A stretch of DNA of 64,000 nt from Legionella nagasakiensis (GTDB lineage Bacteria; Pseudomonadota; Gammaproteobacteria; Legionellales; Legionellaceae). The position numbers were made by a program, and so were the translations under genes. Within the stretch, counting starts at the first letter, position 1. The number at the start of each line of letters is the position of its first letter. Location: positions 1-64,000 of the forward strand of contig NZ_CAAAID010000009.1 in the NCBI RefSeq assembly GCF_900639915.1, written 5' to 3'. Below, piece after piece: positions 18,674 to 27,816 of this stretch. The notes beneath the pieces are model-generated. The model had not been told where the DNA came from. It saw only the letters and a program-made list of their open reading frames with translations, and did no database searches.

Positions 18674-19171
18674 ATGATCTTAATTCACACCACAAAAGGT
18701 GATATTCGCTTGCAACTGGATGAAGAAAATACTCCGGAGACTGCGGCGAATTTTCTTAAATACGTTCGCAAGGGTTTTTATAATAATACCATTTTTCATC
18801 GTGTTATTGACGGGTTTATGATTCAAGGGGGTGGTTTGACTGTGGACATGGAAACAAAAACAGCGGATGCCCCAATTAAAAATGAAGCTAAGATGGCCAA
18901 ACCAAACAAGCGCGGCACGATCGCCATGGCAAGAACCATGGAGCCACACTCTGCGACTTCCCAATTTTTTATAAATGTCGTGGATAACTCTTTTTTAAAT
19001 TATGGCGGTGAGCAAGCTCAAAGTTATGGGTATTGTGTATTTGGTGACGTCGTGGATGGTATGGATGTGGTGGATGCTATCGCAAAAGTAAAAACTGGAC
19101 GCCGTAAGGGCCATAGCGACGTGCCGGAAGAAGACATTCTAATTAAAGAAATTTTTGAAATAGAATCATAA
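18674..19171 (+). CDS. ppiB: Cyclophilin-type peptidyl-prolyl isomerase
   Basis: 165 residues from ATG 18674, with GGAGAA upstream; no signal peptide, so cytoplasmic. Cyclophilin signatures are [14 protein letters not shown] (catalytic Arg and Phe), [17 protein letters not shown] and [16 protein letters not shown]. Longer readings upstream of 18674 lack conservation. It accelerates cis-trans proline isomerisation. Confidence 0.94.
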   Translation: MILIHTTKGDIRLQLDEENTPETAANFLKYVRKGFYNNTIFHRVIDGFMIQGGGLTVDMETKTADAPIKNEAKMAKPNKRGTIAMARTMEPHSATSQFFINVVDNSFLNYGGEQAQSYGYCVFGDVVDGMDVVDAIAKVKTGRRKGHSDVPEEDILIKEIFEIES

Positions 19172-19221
19172 CCGTTTATATGATCATTGTGCATAAAAAT
19201 AACAGCTATAATCTAAGAGAG

Positions 19222-19255
19222 CTTCCTTGATTCGAAAACAGTTTTGAACCAGGAA
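19222..19255. other. Imperfect inverted repeat after ppiB
   Basis: TTCCT, TTC and AAAAC on the left pair with GTTTTGAA and AGGAA on the right around a one-base centre. No T-run follows. It lies in the 221-base gap between ppiB and the next gene and could be a weak hairpin or protein site. Confidence 0.3.
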
Positions 19256-19392
19256 AACATTAGAAGATGGCTGTAGTTGATTACTGTGCGTGCAACCCAC
19301 GCTACTATTTTTGCGATTCATTGTTTTTCAGGGAAGAGAATTGACTATAGTACATGATTAGCATGAATTACCTAGGAGAATAGGAGGGAACC

Positions 19393-19707
19393 ATGATAAA
19401 AATTATCGTCTCCATGGTGCTGATTTTTTTTAGCCTAAGTGCCTGGTCGGAAAAAATTGTTGTGCATGGGAAGCCGGTAGAATTACAGCAACATCTGGGT
19501 TTTTTTACCTTTCCAGACACCTATACTCATTATCGGCAAGGTTATCATTTTGTAACGTTTACCGGCGCTGATCGGGTGTGTTACATCCAGGAAAAACCTG
19601 AATTGGTTTCACTGGATATGGTTAGAATTGTCATTGAAGAAGAGGGTAAAAAAATAAACTGGAATTGCTATAAATTCGATCCTCGCTTTTTTGAAGTTGA
19701 TTTTTAG
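19393..19707 (+). CDS. Small exported protein of unknown function
   Basis: 104 residues with a strong ribosome binding site (AGGAGGGA). Residues 1-19 are a signal peptide (MIKIIVSMVLIFFSLSAWS, cleaved after WS). The mature part of about 85 residues has two cysteines (in RVCYIQE and NWNCYKF) that could form a disulfide, and many aromatic residues. I do not recognise the family. Location is probably periplasmic. It faces the nagZ-like gene tail to tail. Confidence 0.75.
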   Translation: MIKIIVSMVLIFFSLSAWSEKIVVHGKPVELQQHLGFFTFPDTYTHYRQGYHFVTFTGADRVCYIQEKPELVSLDMVRIVIEEEGKKINWNCYKFDPRFFEVDF

Positions 19708-19724
19708 TACAATGGTATGCAAAC

Positions 19725-19756
19725 GCATAGCCATCTTTTAGGAGGAATGGCTATGC
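19725..19756. terminator. Possible bidirectional terminator between convergent genes
   Basis: A perfect 10-base inverted repeat, GCATAGCCAT and ATGGCTATGC, with a 12-base loop, lies between the small exported protein and the nagZ-like gene. The right arm covers the nagZ stop codon. There is no strong T-run on either side, so efficiency is doubtful. Confidence 0.4.
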
Positions 19757-20884
19757 AAGTGTATGTTTAAGCTGCATGATATGCTGGTAAGCCTCTTCTA
19801 TACGTTGTTCAGATATTTCTCCTGTGGCTATTTTTTTCATCACAATATCAATTAATTCTGCTGGCTCCTGTGGTTTTTCACTTAATTGATTGCCAAAGAT
19901 AAGCATATCTGCTCCAGCATTAATGGCCATGGTTAGTGCTTGTTCCAATTCATAATTATCGGTAATGGCTTTCATTTGCATGTCGTCGGTAATGATGACA
20001 CCGTCAAATTGTAATTGGTGACGTAATAATCCAGTCAAAACAGCATAGGAAAGTGTGGCCGGCACTCCTGATAAGTCTAGTTTACGATTTACAAGATGAG
20101 CGGCCATGACCATACCACAATGATGAGTTTGAGCAAATTGTTCTTGATAAGGAATTAATTCTTGTTCGTGCCAGGTATCTGTAACGTCAACAAAACCAAG
20201 GTGGGAGTCTCCTTCAGAGCTTCCATGGCCGGGGAAATGTTTATAAGCACATTGGATTCCTTGTTCCAGAAATTGCATAGAAAATAAATGTGCATAAGCC
20301 GCAACGGTATATGGATTTGGTGAGAAACTACGTTCGAGTTTTCCAATAATAGGGTTTTCTGGATTGATGTCTAAATCTAAAATTGGTGAAAAATTTAAGT
20401 TAAATCCTGATGATTTTAATGTATTCGTCATTGTTTGAGCGATTGTTTTAGCCTGATCCTTTGACATTTGACCCACTGTTTTGGCTGAATACGTTTCAGG
20501 AAAACCATATTCCTTTCTTAAACGATTCACTTTCCCACCTTCGTAATCGACAGATATTAGCAAAGGGACATCATCGCGAAGATGAGAAAGATTGGCTTTT
20601 TTTACGATCTTTTGTAAGGATTGATTTAAGGCTTGCACTTGCGCCGGGCTTTCTATGTTTTTATCAAACTGTTTTGTCTTAGGGTTATAATCAAATAAGA
20701 TGACCCCGCCAATATTATTTTCTTCAATGGCTTTTATGATAGGAGCGTCAGCCTCAATGGTTTTACCTTCAAAACCTATAATGAACATTTGGCCTATTTT
20801 ATCTTTTAAACTTACGGTGGTGCTAAAAGACAAACTGCTTGTTATAGAGAGAATGAGTAATAGAATTTTTTTTAAATGATTCAT
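19751..20884 (-). CDS. Exported glycoside hydrolase family 3 (NagZ-like beta-N-acetylhexosaminidase)
   Basis: 377 residues. A signal peptide of about 20 residues precedes a GH3 TIM-barrel. KHFPGHG followed by SHLGF holds the His-Asp catalytic dyad characteristic of NagZ-type enzymes, and ITDDMQMKAI carries the nucleophilic Asp. Classical NagZ is cytoplasmic and recycles cell-wall muropeptides; the leader here suggests a periplasmic or secreted enzyme. There is no lipobox Cys. It probably removes N-acetylglucosamine from peptidoglycan fragments or chitin-like oligomers. Confidence 0.88.
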   Translation of the reverse strand: MNHLKKILLLILSITSSLSFSTTVSLKDKIGQMFIIGFEGKTIEADAPIIKAIEENNIGGVILFDYNPKTKQFDKNIESPAQVQALNQSLQKIVKKANLSHLRDDVPLLISVDYEGGKVNRLRKEYGFPETYSAKTVGQMSKDQAKTIAQTMTNTLKSSGFNLNFSPILDLDINPENPIIGKLERSFSPNPYTVAAYAHLFSMQFLEQGIQCAYKHFPGHGSSEGDSHLGFVDVTDTWHEQELIPYQEQFAQTHHCGMVMAAHLVNRKLDLSGVPATLSYAVLTGLLRHQLQFDGVIITDDMQMKAITDNYELEQALTMAINAGADMLIFGNQLSEKPQEPAELIDIVMKKIATGEISEQRIEEAYQHIMQLKHTLA

Positions 20885-21058
20885 GCTTCAGTATTTTTAT
20901 AATTTTAAAGGACAACAATTATACAATAAAATATAATTTTGATCAAAAATGAACAGAAGTCATCTATGATTTATTGGATAAGGTGCGGAATAGGAATAAT
21001 GTTTATTTATTGATAAATCTAGGTCATAATCTCTCGCCACCTTTAATCTGTGTTAACG

Positions 21059-21607
21059 ATGAAAATTATTAATCAGCTTAAAACCGCCCGGAAACTTTTA
21101 AGTCAGGGAAAAATTATTGCGTATCCAACAGAAGCGGTGTATGGCTTGGGTTGTGATCCATTTAATCAATTAGCCGTTGAGCGATTGCTGGCGCTAAAGC
21201 AGCGATCGGTTAACAAGGGTTTAATTGTGCTGATTGCCGATTGGACTCAATTGGAACCTTTAGTAGGGTTTGTCCCAGATACCCTGCTAATGAACGTTCG
21301 GAAAAGCTGGCCGGGGCCAGTTACGTGGGTGTTTCCTAAATCTAATCTAATTCCTGATTGGCTTTGTGGTGATCATGACACAATAGCGATTCGTATGAGC
21401 GCTCATCCTGTTGCTCGGCAATTATGTCTTGCAAGCCCTGTTGTATCGACTAGTGCAAATGTTAGTGGACAGCTTCCTGCTCGTCATTTGAAAAGTTTGT
21501 CTTTGCAGTTTCCAGAAGGCGTTGATGCTTTGTTGACTGGCGAGTTAGGTGGAGAAAACCAACCTAGCGCTATTTTTGAGGTATTAAGCGGCCAACGTTT
21601 ACGATGA
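21059..21607 (+). CDS. tsaC: Threonylcarbamoyl-AMP synthase TsaC
   Basis: 182 residues from ATG 21059; a GTG 9 bases upstream is possible, and neither has a clear ribosome binding site. It makes the threonylcarbamoyl-AMP used for t6A37 of ANN-decoding tRNAs. YrdC-fold motifs are IAYPTEAVYGLGCDP, ALKQRSVNKGLIVL, SWPGPVTWVF, IAIRMSAHP and VVSTSANVSG. The length fits the short TsaC form without a Sua5 domain. Confidence 0.93.
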   Translation: MKIINQLKTARKLLSQGKIIAYPTEAVYGLGCDPFNQLAVERLLALKQRSVNKGLIVLIADWTQLEPLVGFVPDTLLMNVRKSWPGPVTWVFPKSNLIPDWLCGDHDTIAIRMSAHPVARQLCLASPVVSTSANVSGQLPARHLKSLSLQFPEGVDALLTGELGGENQPSAIFEVLSGQRLR

Positions 21608-21657
21608 GAAATCAGCGTAAACGACAAATAGATACTTTAATTTCGTGACGACCTGCT

Positions 21658-21724
21658 CTAGGCTCTGTGCACTTATCTTTCGCCAGTTTTTTGCTATGAT
21701 AAAAGATAAGTGCACAGAGCCTAG
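21658..21724. repeat. Perfect 23-bp inverted repeat between convergent genes
   Basis: Arms 21658-21680 and 21702-21724 are exact reverse complements (left arm begins CTAGGCTCTGTGCAC), separated by 21 AT-rich bases. The structure fills most of the gap between tsaC and the amidohydrolase gene, whose stop is 5 bases beyond. It lacks a T-run, so it is not a standard intrinsic terminator. The exact symmetry suggests a mobile palindromic element or a strongly selected RNA hairpin. Confidence 0.8.
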
Positions 21725-21728
21725 GGCT

Positions 21729-23453
21729 TTAATGATTTGAGTTATTAGGTCTATTCCAATGCAATACACCTCGGGCTATTGTTCCTAAAACGTTAATCGT
21801 TTGAGCATTGTTTTCCAATGGATTACCACTTAGTATGCTCATATCTGCGAGCTTTCCGGGAATGAGAGAGCCTTTATCTGCATCAATACCATAAAATTCT
21901 GCTGCATTGATAGTAAACATTCGCAAGGCGTCTTCTGTACTTATCCGTTCGTTAATTGCAAAATATTGTGGGCATTTGCGATTTACTGGATAGTTCCATC
22001 TTTGTACTTTTCGGGTTGTTAACCAATTCATAATCTGTAAAGGTGTAGGCGGTGCCGACGGTGTTCCAGCATGAACGCTGATACTTCCGAGGATCTTTTT
22101 TGCACTGGCTAAAGGATTACTGCGATGTGCGCGTTCAGATCCTAGCCCTTCATAACACATAGATTCTCCCCAATAATAAAGATAGGGACCAAACCAACTT
22201 GCTTTTATGCCCATTTGGCGCATGCGATTTAATTGGTCATCTCGGATATATTGTACGTTGAAAATCACAGGTTTTGGTCCATGATTTTGGGAGGTCAGTT
22301 GCATTTTCTGGATGATGTTTAATGAAAAGTCTGTGGCGGCATCACCATGACTATCGAATGCTATAGCGAATCCCTTTTTGTTTGCTTGCGACATTGCTTG
22401 CTCAATCTTTTTAGGTGATTGTTTAAGAGAGCCATGCCAATTGCGCCCATGAATAGAAGAGGATTGAAAATAAGGCTGAGTTAAGTACGCTGATAAATCT
22501 TGCGCCATGCCATCAACCTGGAGCAACAATGGGCCTGAATACAAGCGTGGATTATCTTGAAATATGACATTAAGGCGTTGTTTATCCGCCAGTGTGCTTG
22601 GATTATAGATGACGTCAACAGGAAAATGGGGCATCCTCGTTTCATGGTCATAAATTCGTAACCAATCGCCTGGCCCATAGACTTGCGTGATCGTGGTATA
22701 GCCTTGGCGGGCGTAATGATTTGCCGCCGTTTTAATGGCTTTGGCAGCTTCATTTGTCGTGATCAAGGTTGATAATAGCTTATTTAATGAGGCACCATGG
22801 ACCGTGCCATTCGATTCAATGGTCATTGTTTCACCATTGTTTTCATCTTTGATTTTATTGATAGCAGCCTGATTGAGAAGAGCTTTTTCTCCTGAAGCAT
22901 AAAAGACAATCACCGGAGAGTCGTTTGTAATTTCTTCCAGCAGCGTTCCTGTTAATGGTTCTCCACGGATTCGGCTTTCATCATAACCGCTGAAAATTAG
23001 CCACTGTTCCGAGTCTTTTTTATGAGTTTTAATTACCGTTAAAAACTGATCGAGCGTTTTTATGGGCTTCCAGTCACTGCGCTGAAAAACATTCGTGCTT
23101 GACAAATCAATCGCATTATTAGCAAGCCATCCATAGAGAACAAATTGAGAATAGGCATCGATAAACCCTGGAGTGACGGTTGTATTTTTTAAATCAATTA
23201 TTTTTGTATCTTGCCCACGGCAATGGGTGAATAATAGCTTCTCATCACCTACGGCCACGATCCGTTCTTTGGTGACAGCAAGCGCTTTTGCGATTGGCTG
23301 TTTGGGATTCAGGGTGAGAAAGGTCGCATTTGTGAAAATTTTGTCTGCATCATGGCAGAGTGTTGCAGAAAACTCAGCTTCATTGGCATATAAGGGAAAA
23401 GAATAAAATAGGTTGCTGAATAACAAAATGAAAATCATTAAGAAAAATTGCAT
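21729..23453 (-). CDS. Exported amidohydrolase-like protein lacking usual metal ligands
   Basis: 574 residues. A signal peptide of about 23 residues (ending LYANEAE) precedes a YtcJ-type amidohydrolase fold: DKIFTNATFLTLNP, AVTKERIVAVGDE, TVTPGFIDA and the C-terminal GSLIPGKLADMSILSGNPL. Key metal positions differ from the family. The HxH after PGFIDA is YSQF, the HAIGD-type motif reads DSHGD, the usual HxQ segment reads VQYIRDD, and the late SDxP segment reads HAGTPSAPP. It may be inactive, use a different centre, or hydrolyse an unusual substrate. It has a complete open frame, so it is not an obvious pseudogene. Confidence 0.75.
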   Translation of the reverse strand: MQFFLMIFILLFSNLFYSFPLYANEAEFSATLCHDADKIFTNATFLTLNPKQPIAKALAVTKERIVAVGDEKLLFTHCRGQDTKIIDLKNTTVTPGFIDAYSQFVLYGWLANNAIDLSSTNVFQRSDWKPIKTLDQFLTVIKTHKKDSEQWLIFSGYDESRIRGEPLTGTLLEEITNDSPVIVFYASGEKALLNQAAINKIKDENNGETMTIESNGTVHGASLNKLLSTLITTNEAAKAIKTAANHYARQGYTTITQVYGPGDWLRIYDHETRMPHFPVDVIYNPSTLADKQRLNVIFQDNPRLYSGPLLLQVDGMAQDLSAYLTQPYFQSSSIHGRNWHGSLKQSPKKIEQAMSQANKKGFAIAFDSHGDAATDFSLNIIQKMQLTSQNHGPKPVIFNVQYIRDDQLNRMRQMGIKASWFGPYLYYWGESMCYEGLGSERAHRSNPLASAKKILGSISVHAGTPSAPPTPLQIMNWLTTRKVQRWNYPVNRKCPQYFAINERISTEDALRMFTINAAEFYGIDADKGSLIPGKLADMSILSGNPLENNAQTINVLGTIARGVLHWNRPNNSNH

Positions 23454-23798
23454 GTTTCATGCCTTTATAATTAATGAAACTTAATCAATCGTAACTTAAT
23501 AGTTTTATTTTGTGCAAAGTTTTTTGATGATAAACTTGCACAGGGATAAAAACGTGAGCAGTCCATGCTCATCTATTGATCCTATTTAAGGAATGTGCCT
23601 CTGGAGAAATGGTCTATCAATTGAGTTCATCTTCCTGCACTGTTCAACATTATCTGCATTTTGAAAATATCAAAATGAATCTGAGGAATGCCAATTCACA
23701 CTGCGTAAAATGGGACATTTTCGATCAATAGTTTTCATTATTAAAAATATCAGTTTTTATATTTTCAATTTCTTTAGGTATCTGATTTTAAGGTTGAT
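23454..23798. other. Gene-free stretch
   Basis: 345 AT-rich bases between the amidohydrolase start and the end of the broken kynureninase gene. A 6-base hairpin (TGAGCA and TGCTCA, 23555-23571) is visible but has no T-run. No open frame with a ribosome binding site was seen. Confidence 0.5.
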
Positions 23799-25017
23799 CT
23801 AAAATTTGCCTTTTAAGATGGCGCCAAGATGAGAGCTTGCCTCTAGAAGTTGCTTATCTGTGAGATATGGTGCTGGCCCTAGGCGCAGCAGGTTATTCCT
23901 AAAATCAGTGAAGACCTTACGAGCTAAGAGTTCGGTGAATAGATGATTTGCATAGGGTGAGCGGATGGCTAAAAAGCCTCCTTGACGCTCAGGCGGGATG
24001 GGTTCTACATGGGCAATAGCTGGATCCACATCGAGCGTTTCAAAGCTATTTTTCAGCAAGTTAATCTGGTGTTGGTTTATCCTTCTTAACAGCGTTGGTG
24101 TCAGTCCCATGCGTTCATGAAAATGAAACACAGTGGCTGCTCGATAATGTGAAGTAGGATCGTATGTAGCACCAGCAAAGCGCTTGGCGCTATCGCCGCA
24201 GCTTGGTTTTTTTTTGATTCGAAATGTACCTATGTTTTTCAATTTTGCTGAACCAGCCTGTGAGCACTGGTCTTAATTCACAGTGAGGAGGTATCCGCAA
24301 GCAGGCGTTGCCTTCTCCGAGTTGGCAATACTTGTATCCACCACAGGTAACAAATGCATTACCGAGGCCCATTGAGAACAAATCAAACGGTACGACATTT
24401 AAGTGATGATATGCGTCGATCAACAAGACAGCTCCGAATTTTGTACATGCTTCTGCTATCATCGCAAGGTTAGGTACGATTTCGGCGTTTTCATAATAGA
24501 CAGAGGAGATCAATACGCAGGCGGTATGGTTATCAACTGCTGTAGCTATGCGTTCAGCCACTGTCTCTGCTGGTCGCCCCGGGAATTTTACAATCTCTAG
24601 ACCTTCTTCAGCGAGACGATCGAGCTGATGCTGAATGGAGTAAAACTCAGCATCGGTGGTAATAAGCCGAGACCGTCGGGCAAGCGGAAGTGCAGAAATT
24701 AATCTTGCTATGAGTTCGTGCGTGTTTTGTCCCAGTGCAATATCGCCATATGGATCATTCAAGAGCCGTCGATAGCCAGCCCGAACGTATTCTGCTTGTA
24801 TTTCGGCCTTTTCCCATTTTTCATCGACAAATGTGGCTGCGTCAAGCCAAGCTTGCTGTTGTCCTTTGAAGGAGACATCTGGCCATGCCTGATGAGAGTG
24901 TCCAGTGAGAAGCAAGCGCTCTGATACCCGGAATCGAGCGTAATGTGGCGCGAGAGCATTCGGTGTACGAGAGAGGCTTGCGATTGTGATCGGATGTAGA
25001 TTGGAGTGTTTGGCCAT
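23799..25017 (-). pseudogene. kynU: Kynureninase-like PLP enzyme, interrupted by a frameshift at an A9 run
   Basis: The first segment (25017 to about 24190) carries a fold-type I PLP enzyme: LLTGHSHQAWPD, ALGQNTHELI, ISSVYYENAEI, LIDAYHHLNV, and GGYKYCQLGEGNACLR with the PLP Lys. The remainder lies in another frame (from about 24215 to 23799): RFAGATYDPTSHYRAA, ERQGGFLAIRSP and LRLGPAPYLTD. The frames switch at nine consecutive A (24207-24215, minus strand). Eight A would restore one reading frame of about 405 residues, normal for kynureninase. The upstream frame ends in ...KLRR then TAG. The cause may be a real mutation, slippage-dependent expression, or a homopolymer read error. It lies 13 bases after the tryptophan dioxygenase gene, which supports the kynurenine assignment. 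Confidence 0.8.
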
Positions 25018-25030
25018 TACTTAATTTTGC

Positions 25031-25849
25031 TCATAACTGACTTCTAATCATCCATAAATCTGGAAAGAACGGGTCGCTGAGTGTGGTTTTCAGATAGGTA
25101 ACCCCGGATGATCCACCTGTCCCTGGCCGAGTTCCAATTGTGCGTTCGACCATCTTCATATGGCGGTAACGCCACTCCTCCATACCTTCATCAAGATCGA
25201 TCAACCATTCGCACAATTCTGCATTCTTTGGATCTTGATGATAAATGTTGATCAAAATCTGCTGAATATCTGTTGATGATTGCACACGCAACGTAACATC
25301 GCGCGTTAACTGTTCATTAGGAATTGGATAGCCTTCTTGTCTGAGGTAGTGCAAAAATGCATCCCAAAGACTTGGATCTTGATAACGTCGTATAAGGGTT
25401 CTTCGGGCGCGGCTGTTCGCGGGAAAATATTTCATGGCTTTAGCCGATCTTTTGCCGAGTATAAACTCAATTTGCCGAAATTGGTCGGACTGAAACCCGC
25501 TGGCTGCCTCCAGCCGTTCTCGAAAGGTCAGGAATTCGAGTGGTGTCATGGTTTCCAGAATATCGATCTGAGCAATCAGTACTTGAAAAATCATGAGAAT
25601 TCGTTTGAGTGTGTGCTGTGTTCGATGTAAATGCCCATCATACAAAAGGTGGCACGCACGGTCTAATTCGTGGAGTAGCTCCTTAAACCACAACTCATAG
25701 ACCTGATGAGTGATGATGAAAAGCATTTCATCGTGTTCTGGTCCTGTGGATCTTGGTTGTTGCAATGAGAGCAATGTGTCAATCTTCAGATAGTTGGCAT
25801 AGGTTAGCGCTTTATTGGCTTTCGTCTTGATTGGTTTGTCGCTCGCCAT
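25031..25849 (-). CDS. kynA: Tryptophan 2,3-dioxygenase
   Basis: 272 residues. This haem enzyme opens tryptophan to N-formylkynurenine. Signatures are LTYANYLKIDTLLSLQ, the haem-His region PEHDEMLFIITHQVYELWFK, TPLEFLTFRERLEAASGFQS and the C-terminal GTGGSSGVTYL with substrate-binding Thr. It is the first gene of a two-gene kynurenine unit with the frameshifted kynureninase. No kynurenine formamidase is seen nearby. Confidence 0.95.
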   Translation of the reverse strand: MASDKPIKTKANKALTYANYLKIDTLLSLQQPRSTGPEHDEMLFIITHQVYELWFKELLHELDRACHLLYDGHLHRTQHTLKRILMIFQVLIAQIDILETMTPLEFLTFRERLEAASGFQSDQFRQIEFILGKRSAKAMKYFPANSRARRTLIRRYQDPSLWDAFLHYLRQEGYPIPNEQLTRDVTLRVQSSTDIQQILINIYHQDPKNAELCEWLIDLDEGMEEWRYRHMKMVERTIGTRPGTGGSSGVTYLKTTLSDPFFPDLWMIRSQL

Positions 25850-26389
25850 ACGTTATCTTTAGATATATTTTTTTATAACCTAACATATTCTAATGAAATT
25901 GTCCTGAAGAAATTAAAGCTGCTTATCAGATTACTATTCGACAAAGTGAGTGAATTTCAATATTGATAAAATTGCCTTTTTGCATTTTTTTTGTGCGATT
26001 ATTAAGGTTTTTTTAAGATAAAGACTGTATAATAACCTTTTCTTTATACCGGACAAAAATTGAATTTGTCATTCCCGCGCAGGCGGGAAACCATTCCTGA
26101 TATGGCACAATACCACTACCAGTATGGGTCTCCGCCTGCGCGGAGATGGCAATTGTTCAAGCGAATACAAAATTGTCCCGTACAAAGTAACCTTTTATTT
26201 ATATTGGACAGAAATACATCGTCTATCGGCCAGAAGATTTCACTTTTTAATTTAATAAATAGGACATCAATCTAGTTTGATGAATTTATAAATCCCTAGA
26301 TGGTGTTGTGACTACTGAGGCAGCTTGTTTGTGCGGTACAAAGTATTTTGGTCTATAGTTGTCCTGCATACATGCAGAGAAGGAACGTC
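25850..26389. other. Long intergenic region with repeat element
   Basis: 540 bases between kynA and the APC permease, which point away from each other. It holds the hairpin repeat at 26051-26178, a 28-base direct repeat around it, and presumably promoters for both genes; a TATAAT lies at 26028-26033. The short open frame running through the repeat is not convincing as a gene. Confidence 0.6.
26051..26178. repeat. REP/MITE-like element with two GC hairpins
   Basis: The 128-base unit begins GGACAA and ends TTGTCC (6-base terminal inverted repeats). It contains TTCCCGC-gcag-GCGGGAA (26072-26089) and TCTCCGC-ctgc-GCGGAGA (26129-26146). The two hairpins are also complementary to each other, so the element can fold as one long stem. 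Short elements with a 'cattcccgc...gcgggaa' start are widespread intergenic repeats in many proteobacteria. GC content is well above the flanks. Confidence 0.7.
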
Positions 26390-27802
26390 ATGAGTAATAA
26401 AAAACATGCGTTGACTGTGTTCAGCCTTACTATGATAACGGTCGGTTCAGTGGATAGCATCCGAAACTTACCTGCCACCGCCCTGTTTGGCAGCCAGTTA
26501 ATATTCTTTTTCATCTTCGGCGCTATTTTTTTTCTGATTCCTACGGCGTTAGTTTCTGCTGAACTTGCTTCAGGTTGGCCAAGGCAGGGAGGGATCTACA
26601 TTTGGGTAAGAGAGGCGTTTGGCAAACGAATCGGGTTTCTCGCTATTTGGTTACAATGGATTGAGAATGTCATTTGGTATCCAACGATTCTTTCATTTGT
26701 TGCTGGAACGGTCGGTTATTTAATCAATCCTTCGTTGGCTGGTAATCCTTATTTTTTATGGCTGATTATTGTTTGTTCTTTCTGGGGCGTTACTTTTATT
26801 AATCTTCGCGGCATGCGCTCTTCCGCCTTATTCAGCAATATCTGCGCTATTTCGGGTTTATTATTACCCATGTCATTAATCATTGGTTTGGGAGCGGCAT
26901 GGATTGTTGGCGGCAATCCAATGCAAATTCATTTTGCCGTGCAAGATATTGCTCCTCATTGGCAGGACCGTTCCATGTGGGTGTCTTTGACGGCCATCAT
27001 GATGTCCTTTTGCGGCATTGAAATTGCAACCGTGCACGCCAATGACGTACACAATCCCCAACGTGCTTTTCCCTATGCGCTTATTAATTCTGTGGTGATT
27101 ATTTTAAGTACCTTGATTTTAGGTTCTTTAGCCATTGCGGTGGTCCTGCCGCAACAAGACATTAACTTGGTTGCAGGCATCATGCAGGCGTTTGATGCCT
27201 TTTTTGCCCGTTATCATCTGACATGGTTCATGCCGGTCATTGCGGTGATGTTAGTCTTAGGTGGGCTTGGTGGTGTCAGCAATTGGATTATTGCCCCAAC
27301 GAAAGGTTTGTTGGTCGCGGCCCGAGATGGTAATTTACCGCCGGTATTTCAACGAGCGAATCAGCACAATGCCCCATTGGTTATGTTGATAGGTCAGGCA
27401 GCTATTGTAACAATTTTATCCAGTTTGTTTTTATTTATGCCCAGCGTAAATGGATCTTATTGGCTGTTGACCGCATTGGCAGCGCAACTTTACATGCTAA
27501 TGTATTTATTGATGTTTGCTGCTGCCATTAAATTGCGGCTTAAGATGCCGCATCATCAAGGAACATTCCGCATTCCTGGAGGGATGATCGGTTTGCTTAC
27601 GGTTGCAGGCATAGGCATTCTGGGGGCGTTTGTCACCTTAGTAGTGAGTTTTCTGCCTCCCGAGGGCATTAATGTCGGTAGCATCAGTCGCTATGAGTTT
27701 ACCTTAATTGTAGGATTGATATTGATGTGTCTGCCGCCTTTCATTACTGCAAAATCTCAGATAAATCGTCAAACAGCGCAAGAACTGGCGATGATGGAGT
27801 AG
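26390..27802 (+). CDS. APC-family amino acid permease/antiporter
   Basis: 470 residues from ATG 26390, with AAGGA 8-12 bases upstream; an upstream in-frame start at 26348 lacks one. About 12 membrane segments. Family features are an N-terminal DSIRNLPATALFGSQL, an unwound-helix region after it, SAELASGWPRQGGIYIWV, and FCGIEIATVHANDVHNPQRAFPYAL, similar to GadC/YjeM-type amino acid antiporters. The specific substrate is unknown; a glutamate/GABA-type exchanger is one possibility. Confidence 0.85.
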   Translation: MSNKKHALTVFSLTMITVGSVDSIRNLPATALFGSQLIFFFIFGAIFFLIPTALVSAELASGWPRQGGIYIWVREAFGKRIGFLAIWLQWIENVIWYPTILSFVAGTVGYLINPSLAGNPYFLWLIIVCSFWGVTFINLRGMRSSALFSNICAISGLLLPMSLIIGLGAAWIVGGNPMQIHFAVQDIAPHWQDRSMWVSLTAIMMSFCGIEIATVHANDVHNPQRAFPYALINSVVIILSTLILGSLAIAVVLPQQDINLVAGIMQAFDAFFARYHLTWFMPVIAVMLVLGGLGGVSNWIIAPTKGLLVAARDGNLPPVFQRANQHNAPLVMLIGQAAIVTILSSLFLFMPSVNGSYWLLTALAAQLYMLMYLLMFAAAIKLRLKMPHHQGTFRIPGGMIGLLTVAGIGILGAFVTLVVSFLPPEGINVGSISRYEFTLIVGLILMCLPPFITAKSQINRQTAQELAMME

Positions 27803-27816
27803 GGCGTTATAGGTTT

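Noticed and set aside
21658-21724. Intrinsic terminator for tsaC
   Set aside because: The hairpin is strong but no T-run follows on either strand and the loop is 21 bases; kept as an inverted repeat.
26060-26275. 71-codon open frame in the intergenic repeat
   Set aside because: It runs through the GC-rich hairpin element and has no supported start; the translation reflects the repeat.
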